NCBI GenBank assembly: GCA_042218065.1
Contig: JBDGRL010000005.1
Location: 1 to 64,000, forward strand
DNA from: JBDGRJ01 sp042218065
Lineage (GTDB): Bacteria; Patescibacteriota; Patescibacteriia; Magasanikbacterales; UBA922
DNA: 64,000 bases
Reading direction: 5' to 3'
This document shows positions 17,906 to 26,035 of this stretch, one piece after another. Within the stretch, counting starts at the first letter, position 1, and each line of letters starts with the position of its first letter. The notes below the pieces were generated by a model. It saw nothing but the letters and a program-made list of their open reading frames with translations, ran no database searches and was not told where the DNA came from. Both the position numbers and the translations under genes were made by a program.

Positions 17906-19084
17906 ATGAGTAAAAAACTAGATTTTCCGCAAAATTTTCTATGGGGTTCTGCAACTTCTGCGTATCAAGTAGAAGGCGGTATTGAAAATGCAGATTGGTC
18001 TAAGTTTAAATCTGCTGGAAAAGCTTGTGACCATTACAATAAGTTTAAAGAAGATTTTGATATTGCAGCAGATAAGCTAAATCAAAATGCACATCGCTTA
18101 TCTGTTAAATGGTCTAGAGTAGAACCTGAAAAAAATAATTTTAATCAAGAAGCTATAGACCACTATCGGGAAGTTTTAGGGTATCTGAAGGAAAAGGATA
18201 TGAAAACTATGGTTACTTTACATCACTTCACGAATCCTGTGTGGTTAGCTGAATCTGGAGGATGGGAATTGGATGAAGCCCCCTTTTATTTTGCTCGTCT
18301 TTCTAAGAGAGTTGTTAGAGAATTAAACCCATTAGTGGATTTTTGGTGTACCATAAATGAGCCTACTTTATATGCTAATTTATCTTATCGTACAGGGGAA
18401 TGGCCACCTCAAAAAGAAAGTAATATCTCTTTTCTAAAAGTTCTTAAAAACCAGATACAAGCCCACAAACAAACTTTTGAAGAAATACACGAAATTGATA
18501 AAGAAGCAAAAGTTGGAATAGTAAAAAACAATCAGTACTATACACCATTTTCTAACTCTTTACTTGATCAGCTTACAGTAGGGGTAAACTCCTATTTAAG
18601 AAATAATCTATTTTTGGATCTTATTAGAAACAAACTAGATTTTATTGGTTTGAATTATTATTTTCATAATAGGATTCAGTTTCCCTATAAACTTAAAAAT
18701 AAAAATGAGGTCACTTCTGATTTAGGATGGGAGGTTTATCCGGAAGGTATTTACTATGCCCTAAAAAACCTTAAGAAATATGAGCTACCTATTTATATAA
18801 CTGAAAATGGGCTAGCCGATAAAGAGGATGAGCTTAGAAAACAGTTTATTAAAAAACACTTGTATTGGGTTCATAAGGCTATTTCAGAGGGGGTAGATAT
18901 AAGAGGGTATTTTCATTGGTCATTGTTAGATAATTTCGAGTGGGCTGAAGGGTTTGAACCTAGGTTTGGCTTAGTTGAAGTAGATTATGAAAACCAGGAA
19001 CGGGTAATTAGAGATTCTGCTGAATATTATGCTGATGTAGCGGATAGCAATAGTTTACATATCCCTGGCAATTGGTCTAATTAG
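17906..19084 (+). CDS. glycoside hydrolase family 1 (beta-glucosidase-like)
   Basis: Hydrolyses beta-glycosides with retention of configuration. Hallmarks: N-terminal FLWGSATSAYQVEGG, acid/base Glu152 in TINEP, nucleophile Glu300 in YITENG, and the C-terminal block HWSLLDNFEWAEGFEPRFGLVEVDY that shapes the sugar site. At 392 residues it is shorter than the usual 440-480, so some loops are lost, but both catalytic residues remain. No signal peptide, so it is probably cytoplasmic. The exact substrate (glucoside, galactoside or phospho-sugar) cannot be assigned. It follows tRNA-Thr by 25 bases. Confidence 0.93.
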   Translation: MSKKLDFPQNFLWGSATSAYQVEGGIENADWSKFKSAGKACDHYNKFKEDFDIAADKLNQNAHRLSVKWSRVEPEKNNFNQEAIDHYREVLGYLKEKDMKTMVTLHHFTNPVWLAESGGWELDEAPFYFARLSKRVVRELNPLVDFWCTINEPTLYANLSYRTGEWPPQKESNISFLKVLKNQIQAHKQTFEEIHEIDKEAKVGIVKNNQYYTPFSNSLLDQLTVGVNSYLRNNLFLDLIRNKLDFIGLNYYFHNRIQFPYKLKNKNEVTSDLGWEVYPEGIYYALKNLKKYELPIYITENGLADKEDELRKQFIKKHLYWVHKAISEGVDIRGYFHWSLLDNFEWAEGFEPRFGLVEVDYENQERVIRDSAEYYADVADSNSLHIPGNWSN

Positions 19085-19215
19085 TTAATTTATTTAAAAA
19101 TTAAAAAATTAGTTTTGGTGTAGGCGATAAATTCCAGTAAAGTGAGCCGTATTTTTTATAGTTTTCCTAAACTAATCAAGTTTTATATAATGGCTAAACT
19201 TGACAATTTTTAACC

Positions 19216-19647
19216 ATAAGTAAAGCCACTATCAAAATCAGTATTCAACAACTTATTCGGAAAAATTATCGAGAAATTCCTTTTAAAAAAGAAAATGCCT
19301 TAGATTATTTTGAGTCTTATTTTGCAGATCAAGCTTCTGCTATTATTGGCATTGAGGGGGCGAGTGCGAGTGGTAAGACTACATTTACTCAACAATTACA
19401 GAATATTTTACCTGATAAAACCTCAGTTGAGCTACCGCTTGACGACTACTTGGATATGACCCAAAAAGAAATGGAAGAGAGGGGTATTAAAACCAGATAT
19501 GACTGGCGAACTAGAAATAGGGAGAAATTCTTGTCAGATGTTAAGTCATTATGTTCAGGTCACTCAATACAAAAACCCAAGCAGGATTTTGACTTAGAAC
19601 AACCTTCAGGCAAAACAGAAAAAGTTGAACCAAAATCTTTATTATAA
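19216..19647 (+). pseudogene. truncated uridine-kinase-like P-loop protein remnant
   Basis: Reading the frame upstream of the ATG at 19465 reveals a P-loop, GASASGKTTF (about bases 19357-19386), followed by a PLDDYLDM block and TRYDWRTR, the arrangement of uridine kinase/phosphoribulokinase-type proteins. The P-loop therefore lies before the first in-frame ATG, and no ATG, GTG or TTG start exists in frame between the preceding stop at 19201 and the P-loop. Only ATA or ATT could serve. The protein stops after VEPKSLL, before the rest of the kinase fold, so it is about 60-70 residues short at the C terminus. I read it as a decayed gene. Confidence 0.65.
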
Positions 19648-19754
19648 ATGTGATTAATTTTCTGGTTATAAAAGTTCTTTCTAGGTTGGTTTATAATGTT
19701 TCTTTTGTTATAAAATAATTGCTCTTTTCGTTTCACACACTCGACTCCAAGCAC

Positions 19755-19761
19755 AGGAGGG
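19755..19761 (+). promoter_or_regulatory. strong Shine-Dalgarno AGGAGGG for the orphan gene at 19767
   Basis: AGGAGGG ends five bases before ATG 19767 and decides this start over the upstream TTG at 19719. A short CTCC (19745-19748) can pair with GGAG (19756-19759) across a 7-base loop, partly hiding the site. Confidence 0.75.
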
Positions 19762-19766
19762 TGAGA

Positions 19767-20282
19767 ATGTCTCTACTACTGAGAGAAGGAGAGAAAGAAG
19801 AAATTATGAGTACCCTCAGTGAAGTTGAGAATAATCTGCTTCAATTATTGAATAGTTATGAAAGGTGGGAGGCTATAAAATTAAATCCACCTTGGTATGA
19901 GATAATAAGAGTTTACACTGAATGGAAAGATGATTGGTTGGTTTGTCTAAATAAGCCAATCGATGTTGGTATTTTAAGTTTGCCTGGAGTTGCTGGGTAT
20001 ACCAATCCAGGTGTTGCAATGGTAGTTTGTTCAGGAACATACAGAAAGACAGTTGGATTTGGCCGAGAAACTAGCACTACTAATCTTGGAAGAGTTATTA
20101 TATCTAATAATCCTGGGTTTTGGAAGCGAATAACTCCGGCTACTGGAGATTGTGTTTCACTTACTTTGAAACGCAAAGGTGTAGATCATATATTTGCAAA
20201 CCAAAAAGAAGATGTGTCTAAGCAAAAAAAGTTAGAGCTGATTGAGTTCTTTAGGTTAAAAGCTTTACAACTGCAAGACTAA
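19767..20282 (+). CDS. orphan protein of unknown function
   Basis: I do not recognise a family. The 171-residue product starts with an acidic/leucine-rich helical region (about residues 1-40). A mixed, Gly/Pro-containing segment with VGILSLPGVAGYTNPGVAMV and GFGRETSTTNLGRVI follows, then a basic/helical tail. There is no signal peptide or clear membrane helix. It has a strong AGGAGGG ribosome-binding site and its own hairpin terminator, unlike the SD-less genes around it, which suggests an independent and perhaps foreign unit. An upstream TTG start (19719) is less likely because it ignores the SD. Confidence 0.75.
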   Translation: MSLLLREGEKEEIMSTLSEVENNLLQLLNSYERWEAIKLNPPWYEIIRVYTEWKDDWLVCLNKPIDVGILSLPGVAGYTNPGVAMVVCSGTYRKTVGFGRETSTTNLGRVIISNNPGFWKRITPATGDCVSLTLKRKGVDHIFANQKEDVSKQKKLELIEFFRLKALQLQD

Positions 20283-20304
20283 ATAAGAGGGGAGGGATTC
20301 ATAA

Positions 20305-20333
20305 GTGGGTCCGGCAATAAGGACCCACATTTT
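20305..20333 (+). terminator. rho-independent terminator of the orphan gene
   Basis: The stem GTGGGTCC/GGACCCAC (20305-20312 with 20321-20328) has an 8-base loop and is followed by ATTTTT. Confidence 0.85.
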
Positions 20334-20341
20334 TGTCCAAC

Positions 20342-20370
20342 TTGATTTTTAACGCCCTTTCTTTTATAAT
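20342..20370 (+). promoter_or_regulatory. promoter of secD-secF with a long leader
   Basis: TTGATT at 20342-20347 and a perfect TATAAT at 20365-20370 are 17 bases apart. This leaves a leader of about 100 bases before secD. In it AGCAGG (20390-20395) can pair with CCTGCT (20446-20451) and AGCC (20414-20417) with GGCT (20427-20430), so a folded 5' UTR is possible. Confidence 0.65.
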
Positions 20371-20480
20371 GGGGCTAGTTAATTTAAAAAGCAGGAATTT
20401 TGATCGTGAGTTAAGCCTTGTTTTGTGGCTAGAAACTGTTTACAGCCTGCTGTTAGTTTGAATAATAGTAGAAAATTTTC

Positions 20481-22553
20481 ATGAATCAGGATAATTCAAA
20501 TCAGTCTAAAAGAGAAAGGAGGTCCAAAATTAGATGGGGAATAGCTGCAATATTTGCTTTGTTTATAGCTGCTACTCTGTATGTAGTTCCAACTTATGGT
20601 AATAAGGCTATTGACAAAGTTAATAATATAATACCTTTAGGTTTTCCTCATGTTCCTGAAGAGCCGTTTAAACTTGGTCTAGACTTGCAGGGTGGTATTC
20701 ATCTTACTTATGAAGCTGACATTTCTAAGATCCCTGAAGAAGATAAAGAGAAGGCAATTCAAGCTGTCCGAGATGTAGTTGAAAGAAGAGTCAGCGGAAT
20801 TGGTGTAAATAATGCTTCGGTTCGTACTTCCAGGGTAGGTGATAAGTATAGGATTAATGTAGAGCTTCCCGGCATAAAAGATAAGCAAAAAGCAAAGAAA
20901 AAAATTGGTAAGACTCCTATATTGAGATTCAAAGAGGTATCTACTTCTACACCTGACAGAAAACTAAGCAAAAAACAAAAGAAAGAACTGCAAGAATTTA
21001 ATCAAAAGAAAAAAGAAGAGGCAGAAGAAGTTTTATCCAAAGTAAAAGAAAACAAAAAACAGTTTGAGCAATTAGCTAGAAAGCATTCAGAAGATGAAGC
21101 TACAAAAGACAAGGGTGGTTATATGGGGTATGTGACACCCTCTTCAACCAAACTTCATAAGTGGGCAAGAGGAGCTAATCAAGGGGAAATAAGTGAGGAG
21201 TTAGTAGAAAATGAAGAAGGTTATAATATATTGAAACGTGGAGATTCAAAAGAAGGTAAAAGGAAAGTTAAGCTGAGCCATATAAAGATATGTTATGTAG
21301 GAGCAGATGGTTGTGAGGATCCACTCTACACCAAGTCGGAAGCTAAAGCTAAGGCAGAGAACATCTTCCAAAGAGCTAGTGCTTATAACTTCTCTGATTT
21401 AGCTGAGGAATATTCTAAAAATAAATCTACTTCCAGCGAGAAGAAACCTGGATATTTAGGCTATCTATCAAAGAAAGAGGTAGAAAATAAATTTAGCAAG
21501 AAATTTGCTAGTGATGTTTTCAATTCCAGACCTAAGATACTTGGTCCTGTGGCAACAGACAATGGTTTTCATGTAGTTTATAAGCAAGACGAAAAAGTAG
21601 TAACCAAATACCAACTTTGGAGAATTTTATTTGAAACCCAAAGCAAAGAAGATATACTCCCCCCAGAAAGTCCGTGGAAGAAAACCAAATTATCCGGGGC
21701 TCAGCTCGAAGGAGCTTCTGTCGTGACTGACCAGAGAACAGGCCAGGTGCAAGTTTCATTACAGTTTAATGATGAGGGAGCTAGATTATTTGCTGAGATT
21801 ACAGAAAGAAACGTGGGCAAGCCGGTAGGGATTTTCTTGGACGGGAAGCCTATAAGTACTCCTAGAGTAAATCAGGTCATTACAAATGGTGAGGCGGTGA
21901 TCACTGGTAATTTCTCTGTTAAAGAGGCTCAGAATTTAGCTGAAAGATTAAATGCAGGTGCTCTGCCGGTGCCTATCGAGTTGATTTCTCAACAGTCGGT
22001 GGGAGCTAGCTTAGGTCATGAATCTTTGGTAAAAAGCCTGAAAGCAGGAGTGGTCGCTATACTTCTAGTAATGCTATTTATGGTTGCTTTCTATCGCCTA
22101 CCTGGTGTATTGTCTGCAGTTGCGCTTTTGATTTATATTTCTTTGACCTTAGCGTTGTACAAGCTTATCGGTGTAACTATGACCTTAGCAGGTATAGCAG
22201 GGTTTATATTGTCTGTAGGTATGGCAGTCGATGCAAATGTGCTTATATTTGAGAGATTAAAGGAAGAACTACGTGCAGGTAGAGCTTTGAAACCAGCTGC
22301 TGAAGAAGGGTTTATGCGAGCTTGGACTTCGATAAGGGATGGTAATGTTTCTACTCTCATAACCTGCTTTATGTTATTGATGTTTGGTACAAGTTTTGTA
22401 GAGGGCTTCGCAATAACTCTAGCTATTGGAGTATTGTTAAGCATGTTCTCAGCGATAACGATAACCAGGTTGTTGCTGCTTCTCATCACCCCTTGGTTTG
22501 ATCGTAGAGGTAATGCTTTGTTTTTGGGAGCTAATTCTAATAATCAAGAATAA
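20481..22553 (+). CDS. secD: SecD protein-export subunit with inserted parvulin-like (PpiC) domains
   Basis: SecD, with SecF, uses the proton gradient to help pull exported proteins across the membrane. SecD hallmarks: TM1 at about 20-37, LGLDLQGGIHLTYE (65-78), a late P1 block GKPVGIFLDGKPISTPRV, and five C-terminal helices with GFILSVGMAVDANVLIFERLKEE. Unusually, about 235 residues (155-390) interrupt the periplasmic P1 domain. Within them are two parvulin-like stretches: 178-254 (FEQLARKHSEDEATKDKGGYMGYV, then GEISEELVENEEGYNILKRGD) and 262-372 (LSHIKI...FSDLAEEYS...GYLGYLSKKEVE...GPVATDNGFHVVYK). These match PPIC rotamase patterns, suggesting folding activity fused to the translocation motor. 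The 690 residues greatly exceed a minimal SecD. secF follows one base after the stop. Confidence 0.92.
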   Translation: MNQDNSNQSKRERRSKIRWGIAAIFALFIAATLYVVPTYGNKAIDKVNNIIPLGFPHVPEEPFKLGLDLQGGIHLTYEADISKIPEEDKEKAIQAVRDVVERRVSGIGVNNASVRTSRVGDKYRINVELPGIKDKQKAKKKIGKTPILRFKEVSTSTPDRKLSKKQKKELQEFNQKKKEEAEEVLSKVKENKKQFEQLARKHSEDEATKDKGGYMGYVTPSSTKLHKWARGANQGEISEELVENEEGYNILKRGDSKEGKRKVKLSHIKICYVGADGCEDPLYTKSEAKAKAENIFQRASAYNFSDLAEEYSKNKSTSSEKKPGYLGYLSKKEVENKFSKKFASDVFNSRPKILGPVATDNGFHVVYKQDEKVVTKYQLWRILFETQSKEDILPPESPWKKTKLSGAQLEGASVVTDQRTGQVQVSLQFNDEGARLFAEITERNVGKPVGIFLDGKPISTPRVNQVITNGEAVITGNFSVKEAQNLAERLNAGALPVPIELISQQSVGASLGHESLVKSLKAGVVAILLVMLFMVAFYRLPGVLSAVALLIYISLTLALYKLIGVTMTLAGIAGFILSVGMAVDANVLIFERLKEELRAGRALKPAAEEGFMRAWTSIRDGNVSTLITCFMLLMFGTSFVEGFAITLAIGVLLSMFSAITITRLLLLLITPWFDRRGNALFLGANSNNQE

Positions 22554-22554
22554 A

Positions 22555-23454
22555 ATGTTGGATATCATAAAGTACAGAAAATTTACATTCATACTTTCCG
22601 GTATTTTTGTAGGGGTTAGTTTGGTGCTTCTCATCATTTTTGGTTTGAATTTAGGCATAGACTTTACCGGAGGCTCGATGATGCAATTAAAATTTGATGA
22701 ACGTCCAAGTGTAGATCAGATTGAGAAGGTTTTGAAGCCGATGAACTTAGGTTCACTTGTAGTAAAACCTGCTGATGAGAAGTCTATGATTTTGAAAATG
22801 GAGTTTATAAAGGAGGATACCCATCAGGAGATTCTTACAAAAATAAGAAATGAGTTTGAAACAGAAAATAATAAAGTTATAGAAGAAAAAGTTAACACTA
22901 TAGGTCCTGCGATAAGTTCAGAATTAAAGGAGAACTCTATTTATGCGGCAATAGGTGTTATTTTGGCTATTATAGGTTATATAGCATATGCTTTCAGAAA
23001 AGTTTCTAAACCTGTAGCTTCTTGGAAGTATGGCTTGACGGCTATTTTTGCCTTAGTCCACGATGTTATGATAACGATGGGTGTGTTTGCCGTTTTAGGT
23101 TACATAATGCAGGTTGAGGTAAACATCCCTTTTGCGGTAGCTATGTTAACTATACTTGGTTATTCTGTAAATGACACGATAGTGGTATTTGATAGAATCA
23201 GAGAAAAACTCAATAAGTTAGGTGTGGCTAAATTTAAAAAGAGCATAATTGAAGGTGTAAATGACACCTTGGTTCGTTCAGTAAACACTTCGTTAACTAC
23301 CCTTGGTGTACTTTTTGCTTTACTGTTGTTTGGTGGTGATTCTATTTTTTATTTCTCTTTAGCTTTGATTATAGGTATAGGTCTTGGAACCTATTCTTCA
23401 ATATTCTTAGCAAGCCCGATTCTATACACCTGGAAAAAGGTCGACGCCTTTTAA
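22555..23454 (+). CDS. secF: SecF protein-export subunit
   Basis: Partner of SecD in the Sec translocon accessory complex. The 299 residues contain TM1 (about 10-32), the conserved GLNLGIDFTGGSMMQLKF block, a small periplasmic domain, and five C-terminal helices with ALVHDVMITMGVFAV and LGYSVNDTIVVFDRIREKL. I chose ATG 22555, one base after the secD stop, because the first conserved helix begins just after it. Longer upstream readings lie inside secD. Confidence 0.95.
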   Translation: MLDIIKYRKFTFILSGIFVGVSLVLLIIFGLNLGIDFTGGSMMQLKFDERPSVDQIEKVLKPMNLGSLVVKPADEKSMILKMEFIKEDTHQEILTKIRNEFETENNKVIEEKVNTIGPAISSELKENSIYAAIGVILAIIGYIAYAFRKVSKPVASWKYGLTAIFALVHDVMITMGVFAVLGYIMQVEVNIPFAVAMLTILGYSVNDTIVVFDRIREKLNKLGVAKFKKSIIEGVNDTLVRSVNTSLTTLGVLFALLLFGGDSIFYFSLALIIGIGLGTYSSIFLASPILYTWKKVDAF

Positions 23455-23578
23455 TATCATAAAAATACCTAAGTTAAATTTTAATCGTTTATATTTATAA
23501 ACCAATCTTTTTAATTCGAAACCATTCTACTCTTTTGTTATACTAAAAACACTTAAAACTTAGTCTGAGTAAAAGTCT

Positions 23579-23740
23579 ATGTCAGAAAATTTCGTTCGAC
23601 ACTTAATATCCTTCTTGTGCATGTTGGTGGTTTTTATGGGTTGGATATCAGGTTACTTTTCTTATCCTAGAGGTTGGTGGTGGACAGCTTTTGGTGTTAT
23701 TGCAATTTACGGAGCCATTTATCAATTGCTAGAGGTATAA
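23579..23740 (+). CDS. small membrane protein, 53 residues
   Basis: A short ORF starting at ATG 23579 and ending TAA 23740. The product has two hydrophobic segments (about residues 9-27 and 33-48) joined by a GYFSYPRGWWW turn, with a charged N terminus. It sits 124 bases after secF and 10 bases before the next gene, and a TATACT box preceded by TTTTGT lies about 40 bases upstream. No homologue is recognised. Small two-helix proteins of this kind often accompany membrane complexes. Its tight linkage to the downstream gene suggests shared expression. Confidence 0.6.
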   Translation: MSENFVRHLISFLCMLVVFMGWISGYFSYPRGWWWTAFGVIAIYGAIYQLLEV

Positions 23741-23750
23741 CAAAACATAA

Positions 23751-25163
23751 ATGCCAGTTGCAGCCCAAGAAATTTTAGTAATATTAATGAAATTTTTTTT
23801 AAGGCCCGTTCCGATAGTGGCCTTTGATTTATTTATTATCGGTGGTTGGTTGATTGTTTGTAATGGTTTATTTGAGGTTATAGATTATTTGTGGGTCAAG
23901 GAGTATAAGGAACCGAAAGCAAAATCTGATTTTAATTGGAAGCTGTTAGCTATAGATGTGCCGGAGGATAATATACAGACACCAAAAGCTGTAGAGCAGA
24001 TGTTTTGTCATTTAGCTGGTGCTTATGTCCCTGCCAATATTGCTATGGTTTATAGGAGAGGGTTCAAGCAAAGAAAATTTTCTTGTGAGATTGTAAGCAT
24101 CGAAGGGTATATCCAATTTTTAATCAGAACCGAGGAGGACCTTCTAGACTTAACAGAAGCTGCGATTTATGCTCAGTATCCGGATGCAAGAATCACGGAA
24201 GTGGAGGATTATGTAGATAATGTACCCTCTAATTATCCAAATGAAACTCATGATGTATGGGCAGCTGAGTTTTCCTTGGCTGAGTCAAATGTGCAGCCAA
24301 TTCGCACTTATGAGGAGTTTGAGCACCATGTATCCGAGGAGGAAGAGTTTAAGGATCCGATGAACTCTTTCTTGGAAAGCTTTTCCCGGATGGGAGATGG
24401 TGAACAGCTGTGGTTTCAGATAGTAATCAAACCGGTATCTGATAGCTGGAAGAAGGAAGGTATAGAGAAAGTAAAAGACTTGATTGATGCTGAAGATACT
24501 GCTTCAGGTACTAGTATTTCTGATGTTATGGGGCAGTTTAAAGATGAGGCACTGGGAGGTGGGGGCAGTTCTCAGTCTAATGATGATGGTCCTCCGAATA
24601 AAATGCTTTACCTTACCCCCGGGGAGCAGAATCTGGTAGAAAGTATTGAAGATAAAATAACTAAAATAGGATTTTTCTGTATGATAAGAGGTGTATATGT
24701 AGCTAGAAAAGAGGTGTTTAAGCCGCAAAGGGGGGCTCATTCTTTGATAGGAGCTGTCAACCAATTTAATGACCCTAGCAAAAATTCTTTGAAAGTTTCT
24801 TGGAGTTCAGATACTTCATTTTTATTTGCGGAAAGGAGATCTAACTATATTAAAAATAGTATTTTAAGGAACTACATGGGTAGAAGTAGAAAAAGGGGGG
24901 CTCCGTTTTCTATCTTAAATGTTGAGGAGCTTGCTACTCTTTGGCACTTTCCTATGCAGGATGTCAAGACTCCAATGGTTCAAAAATCCAAAGAAAAACA
25001 ATCCGAGCCACCATCTGGATTACCTACAGAAAGTATGTCTGCTGGAGCAACCCCTGAAAGCATTGTTCCTACAGCAGAGGAAGATACAGAGGATTCGGAA
25101 CAAGAAACTTCGCCCCCAAAGGAGGGTTCCGAGGAAACTGAAGAAGGCAGGCCTTTTGGTTAA
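23751..25163 (+). CDS. membrane-anchored paralogue of the TraD-like protein's N-terminal region, without ATPase
   Basis: A 470-residue protein with an N-terminal helix (about 20-42) and a large soluble region. It aligns by eye and in the same order with residues 90-430 of the TraD-like protein at 33474-36083. Shared pieces are YPDA.I.EV.DY, the block around DP..S.L, a Q(I/F)V..P....W...G segment, EQ.L.E.IE.KI.K.G, and FN..ELATLWH.P near the end. Unlike that paralogue it has no Walker A or B and ends in a Pro/Glu/Ser-rich tail (about 415-470). It resembles the conserved DUF8128-type domain seen beside VirD4-like proteins in Patescibacteria (name from memory). Function unknown. It converges on folD with a 4-base overlap. 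Confidence 0.75.
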   Translation: MPVAAQEILVILMKFFLRPVPIVAFDLFIIGGWLIVCNGLFEVIDYLWVKEYKEPKAKSDFNWKLLAIDVPEDNIQTPKAVEQMFCHLAGAYVPANIAMVYRRGFKQRKFSCEIVSIEGYIQFLIRTEEDLLDLTEAAIYAQYPDARITEVEDYVDNVPSNYPNETHDVWAAEFSLAESNVQPIRTYEEFEHHVSEEEEFKDPMNSFLESFSRMGDGEQLWFQIVIKPVSDSWKKEGIEKVKDLIDAEDTASGTSISDVMGQFKDEALGGGGSSQSNDDGPPNKMLYLTPGEQNLVESIEDKITKIGFFCMIRGVYVARKEVFKPQRGAHSLIGAVNQFNDPSKNSLKVSWSSDTSFLFAERRSNYIKNSILRNYMGRSRKRGAPFSILNVEELATLWHFPMQDVKTPMVQKSKEKQSEPPSGLPTESMSAGATPESIVPTAEEDTEDSEQETSPPKEGSEETEEGRPFG

Positions 25164-26008
25164 TTAGATGCGAGGCTGTATTCAGCCGCTAAGGCAACAT
25201 TTTCAAGCAATTTTGAGACTGTAATTGGCCCTATACCACCAGGAGTAGGGGTAATAAAGTCAGCTTTTTGTTTAATTTCATCTTTTTTTACATCTCCGTA
25301 TGCTTTTCCTTGATCGTAATCTATACCTGCATCTACAATAGTAGTTCCTTCTGATATCATCTCCTCGTTTATTAGATGTTTTTTGCCGACGCCTGAGATT
25401 ATAATATCTGCTTGTAGGCACTTTTGTTTTAGGTTTTTTGTGAACTCGTTACAGGTTGTTACAGTGGCTTCTTTGTTCATCAAAATTATTGCGGTGGGTT
25501 TACCTACTAATATTCCTGTTCCGACTACAGTGATGTTCTTGCCTTTTAGCTCAGTTCCAGTTTGTTTTAGTACTTCCATGATAGCCCCGGCGGTAGGAGG
25601 TACAAAGTTGCTATTATGCTTTACTAATTTACCTAAGTTTTCGCTGGTAAGGCAGTCTACATCTAAATCGGGTTTTACTAAATCTAAAATATCTGGATAT
25701 AATCTGTTAGGAACAGGGAGCTGTACTATCAAACCGTCTAGATCACCATTTTGTATCTCTTTTAATTCCTGCTTAATTTCTTTTTTTGTAACTTCAGAAG
25801 GAAAAGAGAAGACTTCGAACTCTATCCCAAGTTCATTGGCTTTATCTCTTTTTTTGTTTATGTAGGTTTGAGAGGACTGGTTATCTCCTATATATACAAC
25901 ACCTAATTTAGGGACAACCTCTTTTTCTGCTAAAGCTTCGACTTTCTTTTTGGTTTTATCTTCTATTTCTTTTGCTATTTTTTCACCTTTTATTATTTCC
26001 GCTGACAT
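25160..26008 (-). CDS. folD: bifunctional methylenetetrahydrofolate dehydrogenase/cyclohydrolase
   Basis: Interconverts 5,10-methylene-THF, methenyl-THF and 10-formyl-THF in one-carbon metabolism, using NADP. Motifs: SSQTYINKKRDKANELGI with the catalytic Lys region, GLIVQLPVPNRL, VDCLTSENLGKL, PPTAGAIMEVLK, the Rossmann stretch VVGTGILVGKPTAIILMNKEATVTTC, and the C-terminal TPTPGGIGPITVSKLLENV. The Gly-rich loop reads GTGILVGKP where most FolD have GRS.IVGKP, so the usual Ser is replaced. At 282 residues it is standard. It runs in the same direction as murB upstream. Confidence 0.95.
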   Translation of the reverse strand: MSAEIIKGEKIAKEIEDKTKKKVEALAEKEVVPKLGVVYIGDNQSSQTYINKKRDKANELGIEFEVFSFPSEVTKKEIKQELKEIQNGDLDGLIVQLPVPNRLYPDILDLVKPDLDVDCLTSENLGKLVKHNSNFVPPTAGAIMEVLKQTGTELKGKNITVVGTGILVGKPTAIILMNKEATVTTCNEFTKNLKQKCLQADIIISGVGKKHLINEEMISEGTTIVDAGIDYDQGKAYGDVKKDEIKQKADFITPTPGGIGPITVSKLLENVALAAEYSLASN

Positions 26009-26035
26009 GTTAATAGAAATTAGAACACTACAATT

